Positions 7,751-16,491 of a stretch of 52,318 bases of DNA are shown here, piece after piece. This stretch comes from a virus. The notes under the pieces are model-generated. The model ran no database searches. It saw nothing but the letters and a program-made list of their open reading frames with translations, and was not told where the DNA came from. Made by a program: the position numbers and the translations under genes. The stretch covers positions 1-52,318 of IMG/VR virus record IMGVR_UViG_3300006870_000021. One strand, given 5' to 3'. The stretch's first letter is position 1. Every line of letters starts with the position of its first letter.

Positions 7751-9125
7751 AATTAAATCTTACCAAACTGAAATTAAAAAAGTAAGTGGTAGTGATACGT
7801 TTTGTGTTCTTCCTTGGATACACTTAGCAACTCGACCAAATGGTGATATGCGATTATGTTGTACAGCAAATGCTAGTGGAGCAGGCGAAGACCATGAAGT
7901 TGGTTTAATAAAAGGAGACGACGGTCGTCCTGCAAACTTTGCTAAGACTACTCCTATGGAAGCGTGGAACAATCAATATATGCGTAATGTAAGATTAGAT
8001 ATGCTTAACGGAAATAAACCAGCAAGTTGTATGGGATGTTATAAAGAAGAAGAACAAGGAATTGTTAGTAAACGTATATGGGAAACTGGAACGTGGTATA
8101 AAGACGAAGGTATAGATATACCAGATCTTATTAAACAAACTGAAGAAGACGGCACTGTTCCTGAACAATTGCAATATTTAGATTTAAGGCTTGGTCATAC
8201 TTGTAACATTAAATGTGTAATGTGCAGTCCGCACGATAGTTCTAAATGGGTACAAGATTGGAAGCTGCTGTATCCCCAGTTAGAAAATCCTGAAGTAAAA
8301 CAACAAATGGGCTGGGAGAAAAAAGAATTTAATAATAAGTGGCATGAAAAGGACACATTTTGGGGAGAGTTATATAAACAAATTCCTAATTTAAAACAAG
8401 TATATTTTGCAGGCGGCGAGCCTTTAATGATAAAAGAACATAAAATGTTTATTAAAGAAATTATCCGCCAAGGCTATCAATCTAGTATATTGCTAAGATA
8501 TAACTCTAATGGATTATTAGTAGATAATGAACTTATTGATCTGTGGAGTAAATTTAGAAAAGTAAAGTTTGCAGTAAGTGTTGATGCAATAGAACAGCGA
8601 GATGATTATATAAGATATCCAACTAAATTTGACGAAGTAAGTCGTACACTACATTTATTAGATTCAACACCTGATAATATACATGTTAGTATGGCAACCG
8701 CAGTACAAATTTTTAACATTAAACATCTACCAGATTTTATAAAATGGAAAGTTAATCAAAATTTTAAAAAAATGAATGTTGGTTTAGTTGGTGGAGTTCT
8801 TATGGGCGGCGGTTTAGTAAATATGCACTTGGTACATATACCTACATTTTTAAATATTACAATACTTCCAAAAGAAGATAAAGAAGATGTACACCGTAGA
8901 TTTGCAGATTTTAAAGAGTGGCTTTGGAATAACTATACTCAAGATGACGATTATTGGAATGTTAATCCTTATGGTTGGAGACGCTGGGAAGCATTACTAG
9001 AACATATGGATTCGGTTGATAATAGTTATAGGCTTAGCGGTTTTAAAGAATATGTAACTAAATTAGATAAAATAAGAAATCTAAACGCCGCTTCTGTATT
9101 TCCTGAACTGGCACACTTGTTATGA
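7743..9125 (+). CDS. Radical SAM enzyme with N-terminal auxiliary-cluster domain
   Basis: The 460-residue product has an inverted layout. A Cys-rich auxiliary-like module comes first (C21, C39, C40, C96, C99; FCVLPWIHL, RLCCTA, CMGCYKEEE). The radical-SAM core follows, with C154-x3-C158-x2-C161 (CNIKCVMC) and AGGEPL near 225. The same layout occurs at 10909-12213, so the two are paralogues. It overlaps the first operon gene by 8 nt and the third by 4 nt (ATGA). Confidence 0.8.
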   Translation: MDKIKSYQTEIKKVSGSDTFCVLPWIHLATRPNGDMRLCCTANASGAGEDHEVGLIKGDDGRPANFAKTTPMEAWNNQYMRNVRLDMLNGNKPASCMGCYKEEEQGIVSKRIWETGTWYKDEGIDIPDLIKQTEEDGTVPEQLQYLDLRLGHTCNIKCVMCSPHDSSKWVQDWKLLYPQLENPEVKQQMGWEKKEFNNKWHEKDTFWGELYKQIPNLKQVYFAGGEPLMIKEHKMFIKEIIRQGYQSSILLRYNSNGLLVDNELIDLWSKFRKVKFAVSVDAIEQRDDYIRYPTKFDEVSRTLHLLDSTPDNIHVSMATAVQIFNIKHLPDFIKWKVNQNFKKMNVGLVGGVLMGGGLVNMHLVHIPTFLNITILPKEDKEDVHRRFADFKEWLWNNYTQDDDYWNVNPYGWRRWEALLEHMDSVDNSYRLSGFKEYVTKLDKIRNLNAASVFPELAHLL

Positions 9126-10036
9126 AGTTAACAAAAATTATAACAACACGACCTTACAACGAATTAGATATCACATTCTGGCCAACTGATATTTGTAACT
9201 TTAATTGTTCATATTGCTTTCCGGGTAGTAAGGATGGCATATATAGATTTGAAAAAAATTTAGATATTGTATTAAACAAATTTAAAAAGTTATTTGCAGA
9301 TTATTCTTCGATAGGTAAAGATAAATTTAATATTACTATAGCAGGCGGAGGTGAACCTACACTTTGGCCTATACTTGATCAATTTTGTTCTCAAATTACA
9401 TTATTAGAAAATGTAAAAATTCAACTAGTAACAAATGGTAGTAGAACTTTAAAGTGGTGGAGTAATAATGCAAAATATTTAGATAAGGTACATTTAAGTT
9501 GTCATTCTGAAGACGTTGATATAGATCATTTTATTAATGTTGCAGACGTACTTACACAAAAAGGCACTGAAGTTACGGCAATGATGCTTATGGATGCAAA
9601 ACGTTGGGATCTCTGTGTTAGTTATATTGATAAGATGCAACATAGTAAAGAACAATGGAAAATTTTAGCCAAAGAAGTAGTTGCTGCGCCTGGACATGAT
9701 ATAGATAGTTATACTAATGAACAACTAGAATACATAAAACGTTCTACTAAAAGATTTGTATTTTTTGAAAAGGATATAAGCGAATACAGGACAGTAGAAA
9801 GTTTAGGATTTTATGATGACAAATCTTTTCCTGCATATAATAATACCTATATAGCAAACAAACAAAATTATTTTAAAGGTTGGAACTGTAATATGCCTGT
9901 TGAACGGATAAGTGTCGACGCAGGACTTAATATAAAAGGAAGTTGTGGAGTAAACTTTGATAAACTAGACTCTATTATTTGCCCGCTAGACTGCTGTGAT
10001 TGTCAACCTGATACACATATTACTAAGTTTATTTAA
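9122..10036 (+). CDS. Radical SAM enzyme
   Basis: The product has 304 residues. C25-x3-C29-x2-C32 (CNFNCSYC) is the cluster motif, and AGGGEPTLW near 77-86 is the glycine-rich SAM strand. The C-terminus holds many Cys (WNCNM, GSCGVN, ICPLDCCDC), likely an auxiliary cluster site. It is close in organisation to the opposed gene at 10029-10916, and the two converge with an 8-nt overlap. It is the third gene of the operon and is joined to the previous one by ATGA. Confidence 0.78.
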   Translation: MKLTKIITTRPYNELDITFWPTDICNFNCSYCFPGSKDGIYRFEKNLDIVLNKFKKLFADYSSIGKDKFNITIAGGGEPTLWPILDQFCSQITLLENVKIQLVTNGSRTLKWWSNNAKYLDKVHLSCHSEDVDIDHFINVADVLTQKGTEVTAMMLMDAKRWDLCVSYIDKMQHSKEQWKILAKEVVAAPGHDIDSYTNEQLEYIKRSTKRFVFFEKDISEYRTVESLGFYDDKSFPAYNNTYIANKQNYFKGWNCNMPVERISVDAGLNIKGSCGVNFDKLDSIICPLDCCDCQPDTHITKFI

Positions 10037-10916
10037 ATTTTGTTAAAGGAATATCAGCAGCACAAGTACAAAATTTACGTGTGCAGTCTATATACTCGGT
10101 AGGGCGTGTAAAACTACCGTTGTAAATGTTACCTAAACTACCTCCTACTCGACAAGTTGCTCTATGTACTTCACCGTCCCAATTTATCATTAAACTTTCA
10201 ATGCCAGCAGCACACTTCCATCCCTCAAATTGATTACGTTTTGTTTTAATTATGTCATTAGCATGTGCTAGTTCTTCTTCGTCAACAACACAATTTGGTT
10301 TTGCAGTTGCATTTACACTTAACAGCCATTCTAAGTCCTGTGCATCATATCGCATATCGTCAAACCAGTCATGCTTCTCTGTCCATCTAATTCTACGTAA
10401 TGCAAACGGAATACCATACCCTACTAACCGTGCTGTTGCTTCTTTTACTCTTTTCATATGGTCATGATGAGCCATTACATTTACATGAAAGGGTATCTTC
10501 TGTGTATTCTGCTGATTAAACCAAAGTATGTTGCCTAATGCTCTTGTCCAACTTTCGTTGTCAAAGTGTAAACTAAAAACATAATGATCAACTGGTGCTT
10601 CTGCATACCATACAGGTTTTCGTAATCCGTTAGTTGTTATATTGACCCAACTTAGTTTTGATTTTGTATGTTTAACTAATTCTTCGAAGTGAGGATGTAC
10701 TGTTGGTTCTCCGCCTGTAAAACTAATTCTCACAGGTTTATCAAATTCTTCTAATATGTCAACTGTATTTTTTAATGTATCTATATTAGTGTGTGGAGAT
10801 GTCATGTCGTGTATCTCAGGAGGACAATACGCACAGTCTAAATTACAACGCTTTCCGAGGTTCCATTCAATTTTAACAGAGTCTTGATGCGGCCACCTAC
10901 TAGTTACTTTATACAT
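10029..10916 (-). CDS. Radical SAM enzyme
   Basis: The product has 295 residues from the ATG at 10916. An in-frame TTG three codons upstream is less likely. C24-x3-C28-x2-C31 (CNLDCAYC) binds the catalytic cluster, and SFTGGEPTVH follows near 65. The tail has GWKCAAGIES, HRATCRVGGS and DCTRKFCTCAA, a probable auxiliary-cluster region. Its start overlaps the end of 10909-12213 by 8 nt, giving a two-gene radical-SAM unit behind the QueC-like gene. The layout resembles the convergent gene at 9122-10036. Confidence 0.78.
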   Translation of the reverse strand: MYKVTSRWPHQDSVKIEWNLGKRCNLDCAYCPPEIHDMTSPHTNIDTLKNTVDILEEFDKPVRISFTGGEPTVHPHFEELVKHTKSKLSWVNITTNGLRKPVWYAEAPVDHYVFSLHFDNESWTRALGNILWFNQQNTQKIPFHVNVMAHHDHMKRVKEATARLVGYGIPFALRRIRWTEKHDWFDDMRYDAQDLEWLLSVNATAKPNCVVDEEELAHANDIIKTKRNQFEGWKCAAGIESLMINWDGEVHRATCRVGGSLGNIYNGSFTRPTEYIDCTRKFCTCAADIPLTKFK

Positions 10917-12213
10917 AAGGAGCAAACTCAGGGTTAGAATCTAAAAAACTTTGATTGCGAGTCTTGTCTAAAGCACGATTAAAATTTATACAATCTTGCC
11001 AATACTCACTTAGATCTCTTGCTTTTAAAAAATTAATGTTGTCGGCCACTTGCCTCTCAGTAATAGGTATAAGCACAGGATGATCTCGTACAATCGGATA
11101 ATCACGGAAGGTCTCTTGTATGGTTTGTAAGTTTTCAATTACTTTCTCCTTTAATGCATTAGGCAATGTTTGTGCGCTTAATGGGCGTGGATAGTTTACT
11201 CTATGCGAATAAAACACAATGCCCATTTCGTTTAAAAAGTAATCTATTACTTTGTCAATTTGCATAATATTATTTGCTTGTACAGTAAACGCACCTACTA
11301 CTCTATTTACATTAGGAAAGCTTTTAAACACTTTTACATTTTCTTCAACTTCTGTAAAATCACCATTACCTCTAATATATTCATATGTGTCGTGTATACC
11401 GTCTATGCTTACATTTACAGCAATGCTACGAAACTTAGGCCAATAGTCGTGTATAGTACGTCCGCCTTTTATGCCTAGCGTAGTGCCGTTAGTAGCATAT
11501 TTTAGTTCAATGTTGTCTCCATACTCTGCAAGTCTGTCTAGTATCTTATAGTGGTACGGATCCATTAACGGCTCACCACCTGCAAATTCTACACGTCTAA
11601 AGTGTGGTAGTAATTTCTCAAATGATGACCACCAGTTGTCTGAGTTATCAAACGGGCCAATATATTTGCCCGGAGTGTCAGTAAGTTTGTCGATAATTGG
11701 AATTAAGATATTGTTTTCTTTTTCGTAAAAAGGCTTTACTTCATTCCAGTCTTTCCAACTAGTTGAATCAAGTGGGTTACACATTCGACATTTTAAATTA
11801 CATAGATTGTTTAGTTTAATTTCCATAGTAGGAAGTTCAAACGGCATTGTAAAATCGTCTTGTAGTGCATCTAACGCATCTGGATATAAGTTTATACGTG
11901 CTTCGGGTATTACTCCCGCTATATGACGCTGTCGTAAGCTCTCTACACCCTGATCTTCTAAATCAAAACACGGCTTGCAAACATCAGGTCGTTCGTTGTT
12001 TAACACTTGCTGGCGAACTTCTTGCATGGATTTATTATTCCATGCATCTTCTAAAGATTCGTTTTGGATATAACCGATCGGCTGGCTACGGCAGCACACT
12101 TTTATAGCACCGTCTTCTCGTGTTGCTAAACCTGTAAAAGGGTGCATACAAAATGTACAACTATTTGATTTGATCAATAGCCCATTCTCTCTCTTTACAC
12201 CAAAAACATTCAT
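10909..12213 (-). CDS. Radical SAM enzyme with N-terminal auxiliary-cluster domain (paralogue of 7743-9125)
   Basis: The 434-residue product has an N-terminal Cys module (CTFCMHPF, VCCRSQ, CKPCFDLEDQG), then C138-x3-C142-x2-C145 (CNLKCRMC) and FAGGEPLMD near 215. The match to 7743-9125 extends through DAWNN(K/Q) and the LATR..G segment. The start is uncertain. The ATG at 12213 has no ribosome site and would overlap the QueC-like gene by 53 nt. A TTG at 12177 after GAGAGAATGGGC is an alternative. Confidence 0.78.
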   Translation of the reverse strand: MNVFGVKRENGLLIKSNSCTFCMHPFTGLATREDGAIKVCCRSQPIGYIQNESLEDAWNNKSMQEVRQQVLNNERPDVCKPCFDLEDQGVESLRQRHIAGVIPEARINLYPDALDALQDDFTMPFELPTMEIKLNNLCNLKCRMCNPLDSTSWKDWNEVKPFYEKENNILIPIIDKLTDTPGKYIGPFDNSDNWWSSFEKLLPHFRRVEFAGGEPLMDPYHYKILDRLAEYGDNIELKYATNGTTLGIKGGRTIHDYWPKFRSIAVNVSIDGIHDTYEYIRGNGDFTEVEENVKVFKSFPNVNRVVGAFTVQANNIMQIDKVIDYFLNEMGIVFYSHRVNYPRPLSAQTLPNALKEKVIENLQTIQETFRDYPIVRDHPVLIPITERQVADNINFLKARDLSEYWQDCINFNRALDKTRNQSFLDSNPEFAPYV

Positions 12214-12832
12214 TACATATTGGAACAGACTGGCCTGGTGTATATGTTAAATAATCTATTTCGTCAAACTCACCTTCGCAACTTCTAGTTAAGTTTAGTA
12301 AGTCCTTAATATTATGTTCGTAGTATTGTTTTATAATCCAGTCTTTACTAGTATACACGAAAGGATGTAAAATGTCAACCCCCATATGCTTCATATGTAA
12401 TGGTAAAACTCCTTCGTTACGTTCAGGAAGTGCGCCGGGTATATCTATATCTGGATTTTTGTTAACAGCAGCATACCATGCATCTAAATTATAAGTATGT
12501 GCCACCCATTCGTTATGAGCTCGTAATATTATTCTATTTCCAGGTTTAAGTGCTCCGTATTCGTCGGTAATAAATGTTGTATTAGGTTCTTCCATTTCTG
12601 GAGGAATAAAATTTTCTATATGTTCTATAGGATTTTTAAACCTTTGTCGGAACCATTCCACAACTTCGATAGCAATATACCTTTGCCATGGTCGAGTTTT
12701 CCAACAACGTATTTGTGTAGTAAAGTATATTTCTGCATTAGTTTGTGATAATATAAGATATGATAATAACGCACTATCGGCACCGCCACTTAAACTTATT
12801 CCTATACGTTTCCAGTTTTTGCTAACATCCAT
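12161..12832 (-). CDS. QueC-like PP-loop ATPase
   Basis: The product has 223 residues. SLSGGADSALL (residues 13-23) is the PP-loop of N-type ATP pyrophosphatases. Four cysteines, C185, C206, C209 and C212 (CNECFWCKERE), match the zinc site spacing of QueC, the 7-cyano-7-deazaguanine (preQ0) synthase. HPFVYTSKDWIIKQYY is also QueC-like. It could supply the preQ0 step missing from the folE/queD/queE/DpdA cluster 20-28 kb away. Its neighbours are radical-SAM enzymes, so a different amidation or thiolation in this island is equally possible. No Shine-Dalgarno is seen before the ATG. Confidence 0.6.
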   Translation of the reverse strand: MDVSKNWKRIGISLSGGADSALLSYLILSQTNAEIYFTTQIRCWKTRPWQRYIAIEVVEWFRQRFKNPIEHIENFIPPEMEEPNTTFITDEYGALKPGNRIILRAHNEWVAHTYNLDAWYAAVNKNPDIDIPGALPERNEGVLPLHMKHMGVDILHPFVYTSKDWIIKQYYEHNIKDLLNLTRSCEGEFDEIDYLTYTPGQSVPICNECFWCKEREWAIDQIK

Positions 12833-12857
12833 ATTTTATTTACTTAAATTAGAGACA

Positions 12858-12865
12858 TATAAATA
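12858..12865 (+). promoter_or_regulatory. Late promoter octamer TATAAATA, leaderless arrangement
   Basis: The exact T4 late consensus TATAAATA ends at 12865. If the octamer spans -13 to -6, position +1 is 12871, the first base of the ATG of the next gene. No Shine-Dalgarno sequence is present. This argues that the in-frame ATG at 12865, which overlaps the octamer, is not used. Confidence 0.55.
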
Positions 12866-12870
12866 TGTTT

Positions 12871-13542
12871 ATGATAAAAGATACACAATATAGTGTTGAT
12901 ACAAAATTTATCGATCAAGCACTCGACACTACAGATTTTAATACAGGTAAACATACATTAAACAACCCTACTGGTGATTTTTTCTATGATCCTTGGGAAA
13001 TATCTCCTAAGTACAAAGGAACAGTGTGGGATTGGATATTAAGTACGCTTAGAGAACCACACGGTGAAGCAAGAATTATTACAATGGAAAGTAAGAGTAA
13101 CTATGTTGGTCATAGTGATATTGATGATAGATGGCATCTAAATCTTAGCGGAATAGATTGTTATTTAATTGACATTAGTAATGAAACTATGCATAAATGT
13201 GTAAAAGACGGCAAGTGGTATTTAATGGATACAGGTGTTATACACTCAGCAGCTAATTTTGGTAATAGATACAGGCACCAGTTAGTTGTAAGAAAATTAT
13301 TAAATAAAGTTAATATAACTGAAACTAAAACAATAAGAATTGTTCCTTTAATAAAAGATTTAGACGAAGTTCGATACGAATTTGATAAAAATTTAAGTCC
13401 TGTTTTAAATAAAGCAAATAAACAATATCAAATAAGCGATTTTAGATTAGAGAATGGATTACCCGTATTCAAGTGCGGGCAACTACTTTCTACTATAATT
13501 AAAAATAACTTAGGTACTTGTTTAGGAATGGAGACAGAATGA
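12871..13542 (+). CDS. 2OG-Fe(II) oxygenase-like protein
   Basis: The product has 223 residues from the ATG at 12871, chosen because the earlier ATG at 12865 lies within the promoter octamer. H81-x-D83 (GHSDID), H125 (GVIHSAANFG) and R135 or R141 (RHQLVVRKL) give a complete triad. About 80 residues follow the core, with no recognised domain. It overlaps the next oxygenase-like gene by 4 nt (ATGA). Confidence 0.65.
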   Translation: MIKDTQYSVDTKFIDQALDTTDFNTGKHTLNNPTGDFFYDPWEISPKYKGTVWDWILSTLREPHGEARIITMESKSNYVGHSDIDDRWHLNLSGIDCYLIDISNETMHKCVKDGKWYLMDTGVIHSAANFGNRYRHQLVVRKLLNKVNITETKTIRIVPLIKDLDEVRYEFDKNLSPVLNKANKQYQISDFRLENGLPVFKCGQLLSTIIKNNLGTCLGMETE

Positions 13543-14096
13543 AACTTTTTATCGATAACTTAGCAGATAGAATAGATCTAGATGCGCTTATAGACACTTG
13601 CGTTAAAGCCGGTGGACATGAGCAATACGGGCCAAAGCCCATCGAAGAAGGTAAACATTATCATGAGGAGTATATACATCAAGTAAATTTAATGGAAAAG
13701 GCAGGATACTTAGGTAACGGACAATGTAGGTTTAAACATTATTATCCTGATCAACAGTTTCCTAAAAGCATTTCTTTACAAGTTGCAGAAGCAGCAGGTG
13801 TTGAACATTTAGGAAGTTTTATAAGTAGTGTTGATCCTGGATATTGTGCACCTTGGCACACAGATATCTTTAATAATTATTATAGAGAAATGGAAGACGA
13901 AGGTGTTGATATGCGTAGATTTGTAATGTTTATCTCAAAACCGCAACCTGCTGTAGGCTTTGTAATTGAAGATGAGTGCTTTTATATGGAAAAACAGGGT
14001 AATTTATATGAATTTCCGCATATAAAAAATTGGCATGCTGGATTTAATGCAGGACTAGAAACAAAATTTATCTTCACGCTTACTGGTAGGAAGTGA
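13539..14096 (+). CDS. 2OG-Fe(II) oxygenase-like protein
   Basis: The start is the ATG at 13539, which overlaps the preceding TGA and follows GGAG at 6 nt. An upstream in-frame ATG at 13518 is rejected. The 185-residue product has H107-x-D109 (PWHTDI), H166 (NWHAGFNAG) and a Lys at 176 (ETKFIFTLTG) where most relatives have Arg. The Lys variant is known for some 2OG enzymes. It converges on the B12-type radical-SAM gene, with a 42-nt overlap of coding ends and no visible terminator. Confidence 0.6.
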   Translation: MKLFIDNLADRIDLDALIDTCVKAGGHEQYGPKPIEEGKHYHEEYIHQVNLMEKAGYLGNGQCRFKHYYPDQQFPKSISLQVAEAAGVEHLGSFISSVDPGYCAPWHTDIFNNYYREMEDEGVDMRRFVMFISKPQPAVGFVIEDECFYMEKQGNLYEFPHIKNWHAGFNAGLETKFIFTLTGRK

Positions 14097-15674
14097 TACT
14101 AATTTTTTGTGCAAGAATTTAATTAGCGGCTTGAAATATTTTTCTTCAATCTGTTCCTTCATAAGTTGTTGTTCGTCTACACCAGACATGTATTCGTAAT
14201 ATTCGCGTCCAGTTTTAAAACTCATTAGTTTATTAAAATCAAAATGATCATTGTCTATACAACTTATATAAAAGAAATTTCGTTTAAAATCTATATGAGA
14301 GTCTAATCGCTTTTGCCACTTAACTGCAAGGTCAGTTGCCTTCTCAAATGTATCAATATCAGTTCCGTCATTTTTAATCCAGCGCCACGGTACATCTTCG
14401 TATGGAAACTCATAGCCGTATTTTTCTGCTTCTAGTTCAAATGCAGCGTTAAATCTATGTTTTGTAAACTCGGTATGTTTTATTATACGTAGGGGTGTTG
14501 TGTTAATGTGTCCTACCGGTCTATCAGGTCTATCAAAATACTTACAACTATTCTCAAATGCTTCTACAGTATCTTTTGGCAACCCGCAGATCATCCCAGT
14601 CATTATCCAAGTATCATGACCCCATACCCTAGCACACTCTTCTAACGTATCAGTAATGCGTTTGGGATCCATCCCCTTACCAATAACTTTACCTGCTTCT
14701 CTATTAAGTGTTTCTATGCCAAAGTAGACTTCTCTTATGCCTATATCTTTTGCAAGTTGAATATGATCTCTATTATTAACTATAATGTCTAATCTCATGT
14801 AGCACCAGAATGCAGGCTTAAACGGTAAACGATCAACAACACGCTTCACCATTTGTAATTTTTCAGTACTATCATTAAACGTGTCATCTACTATTGTGTA
14901 CTTCCAAGTACCAAAGCGTTTCCAATTATCCATTAGTTCATTGTATAAACATTCTTCAAATTTTAAATAATCACTTACACGTTTTTGTCCTATTAGCGGA
15001 AAACTGCAAAATTTACAATTAAATCTGCAACCTCGTCCTACTTCTAAAAGCAATGTTTCACTTGGAAGTATAAATGCTTCTGGTTCGTAATCTATCCTGC
15101 TACTCCTAAAATCCCAACTAGGCGATTGTCCTTTCTTGTCATAGTCAATAATTTTAGGATATGAACCAACATTGCCTTTTTTAAGATCTTTCATATAATC
15201 AACTATCATCGTTTCGGCATGTCCGATAAAAACATTATCTATACCAGGAATGTTAATATACATAAACGCCTTAGCTCCGCCTAATATAATTTTACACTTA
15301 GGAGATAAACTTTTTATCTTATTAAAGTATAAGTCGACGTTTGGTCCTGCAAACTCCATACTTAAACTGTCTAATTCATTTTCACTATTTGGATTAAATC
15401 GCATAGATGGCTTACTTGGTTCTCGATGGCTTGATGATCCGTCTGGTAATATAAACGGAAACCATGTACTACTAAATCCTACAGCTAATGTATCTTCATT
15501 CATTGCAAGATCGAGTATTTCACAAAACCTGTCGTAATTTATATAATTTGAAAAGTCAATTACTAGAACAGAATAACCATGCTCACGTAATTCTGTAGCA
15601 ATTCTATGCGAACCACTAGCCCTAGAATAAGTTTCTAGGTCAGGCATATCTCCAAATAATATTATATCATACAT
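14055..15674 (-). CDS. B12-binding-type radical SAM protein
   Basis: The product has 539 residues. Residues 1-180 form a Rossmann-like region as in cobalamin-binding radical-SAM proteins (IILFGDMPDLETYSRASGSHRIA, CKIILGGAKA, VFIGHAE), but the classical DxHxxG motif is not evident. The core follows, with C216-x3-C220-x2-C223 (GRGCRFNCKFCSFP), TIVDDTFN and YFGIETLNREAGKVIGKGM. This is the Elp3/MiaB-like core common to methyltransferases and methylthiotransferases. The substrate is unknown. It is the end of the leftward run from 19811. Confidence 0.75.
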   Translation of the reverse strand: MYDIILFGDMPDLETYSRASGSHRIATELREHGYSVLVIDFSNYINYDRFCEILDLAMNEDTLAVGFSSTWFPFILPDGSSSHREPSKPSMRFNPNSENELDSLSMEFAGPNVDLYFNKIKSLSPKCKIILGGAKAFMYINIPGIDNVFIGHAETMIVDYMKDLKKGNVGSYPKIIDYDKKGQSPSWDFRSSRIDYEPEAFILPSETLLLEVGRGCRFNCKFCSFPLIGQKRVSDYLKFEECLYNELMDNWKRFGTWKYTIVDDTFNDSTEKLQMVKRVVDRLPFKPAFWCYMRLDIIVNNRDHIQLAKDIGIREVYFGIETLNREAGKVIGKGMDPKRITDTLEECARVWGHDTWIMTGMICGLPKDTVEAFENSCKYFDRPDRPVGHINTTPLRIIKHTEFTKHRFNAAFELEAEKYGYEFPYEDVPWRWIKNDGTDIDTFEKATDLAVKWQKRLDSHIDFKRNFFYISCIDNDHFDFNKLMSFKTGREYYEYMSGVDEQQLMKEQIEEKYFKPLIKFLHKKLVSLPTSKREDKFCF

Positions 15675-15675
15675 A

Positions 15676-16491
15676 CTAGTAATTATCTAAATGATCTATA
15701 CCTAATTGTTTTCTAAATGATTCTGTAAACTTACCGTCTATGCGCAACCCATAAGTTGGCGACATCACTCTGTTACCACCGTGCCAGTCTTGATCATTCC
15801 AGAATGCAGCGCGAGTGTTTATACCGTGTTTCATCTTTTTATCAGGATCCCATATATAAAACTGATTCCTTGTATCTGGACGTATATGTATAAATTCGTT
15901 ATTGTGTGGCTCGTACCTATCTTTAGGCCATATACCATTATGGGCGCCTAAATCTCTATGTTCAAACGGCAATCCATCTGCTTCGCAATGAAAGAACATA
16001 ACACGACCAAATGATTCAAATATCTCATTAGTTTTAAAGTCTTCTAGCCATTTCATTACATTAGGAAAGTATTCAGACTCTTCTGTTTTCTTTTTCTCAC
16101 CCGGTCTATCATCCCAGTCGCCTTCTTCATATAAAAAATAGTATATGTAAGGATCATATGCCTCCATTGCCATCTTTAAATAACGAGTTATTAGGTTACG
16201 TTGTTTATAATCCTTAAAGTCAGTAGGCCATATTTTCATACCTTCTACTTTTATAGGATCATCATCTGGTAGTGCTTGAAATTCTTCCATTGCAGCATAT
16301 ATAGGTTTCCAATTGAGAATATAACTCATATCTTTAAATTCAAAACCCGGCTTCATCCAAGTGCCTTCTTTTGCAAACCATCTTGCTTCAGCAAATCCTC
16401 GAATTATTTCAGGTTGTAATTTTTCAAATGTAGACATATCTATATATGGTTCTACATCAATATATGTATTACTGTTAATTCCTTTAATCAC
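15676..16491 (-). CDS. 2OG-Fe(II) oxygenase-like protein (large, GTG start)
   Basis: The start is a GTG at 16491 that overlaps the TAA of the upstream gene by 8 nt, with AAAGGA upstream. The 271-residue product has H178-x-D180 (FEHRDL), H237 (DWHGGNR) and R250 (YGLRIDG). The N-terminal 150 residues are rich in Trp, Tyr and acidic residues and are not recognised. The order of motifs supports a dioxygenase of the same broad class as its neighbours. Confidence 0.62.
   Translation of the reverse strand: MIKGINSNTYIDVEPYIDMSTFEKLQPEIIRGFAEARWFAKEGTWMKPGFEFKDMSYILNWKPIYAAMEEFQALPDDDPIKVEGMKIWPTDFKDYKQRNLITRYLKMAMEAYDPYIYYFLYEEGDWDDRPGEKKKTEESEYFPNVMKWLEDFKTNEIFESFGRVMFFHCEADGLPFEHRDLGAHNGIWPKDRYEPHNNEFIHIRPDTRNQFYIWDPDKKMKHGINTRAAFWNDQDWHGGNRVMSPTYGLRIDGKFTESFRKQLGIDHLDNY

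Noticed and set aside
12161-12832. Calling the PP-loop protein an asparagine synthetase
   Set aside because: No glutaminase domain, and the C-terminal four-Cys spacing fits QueC better.
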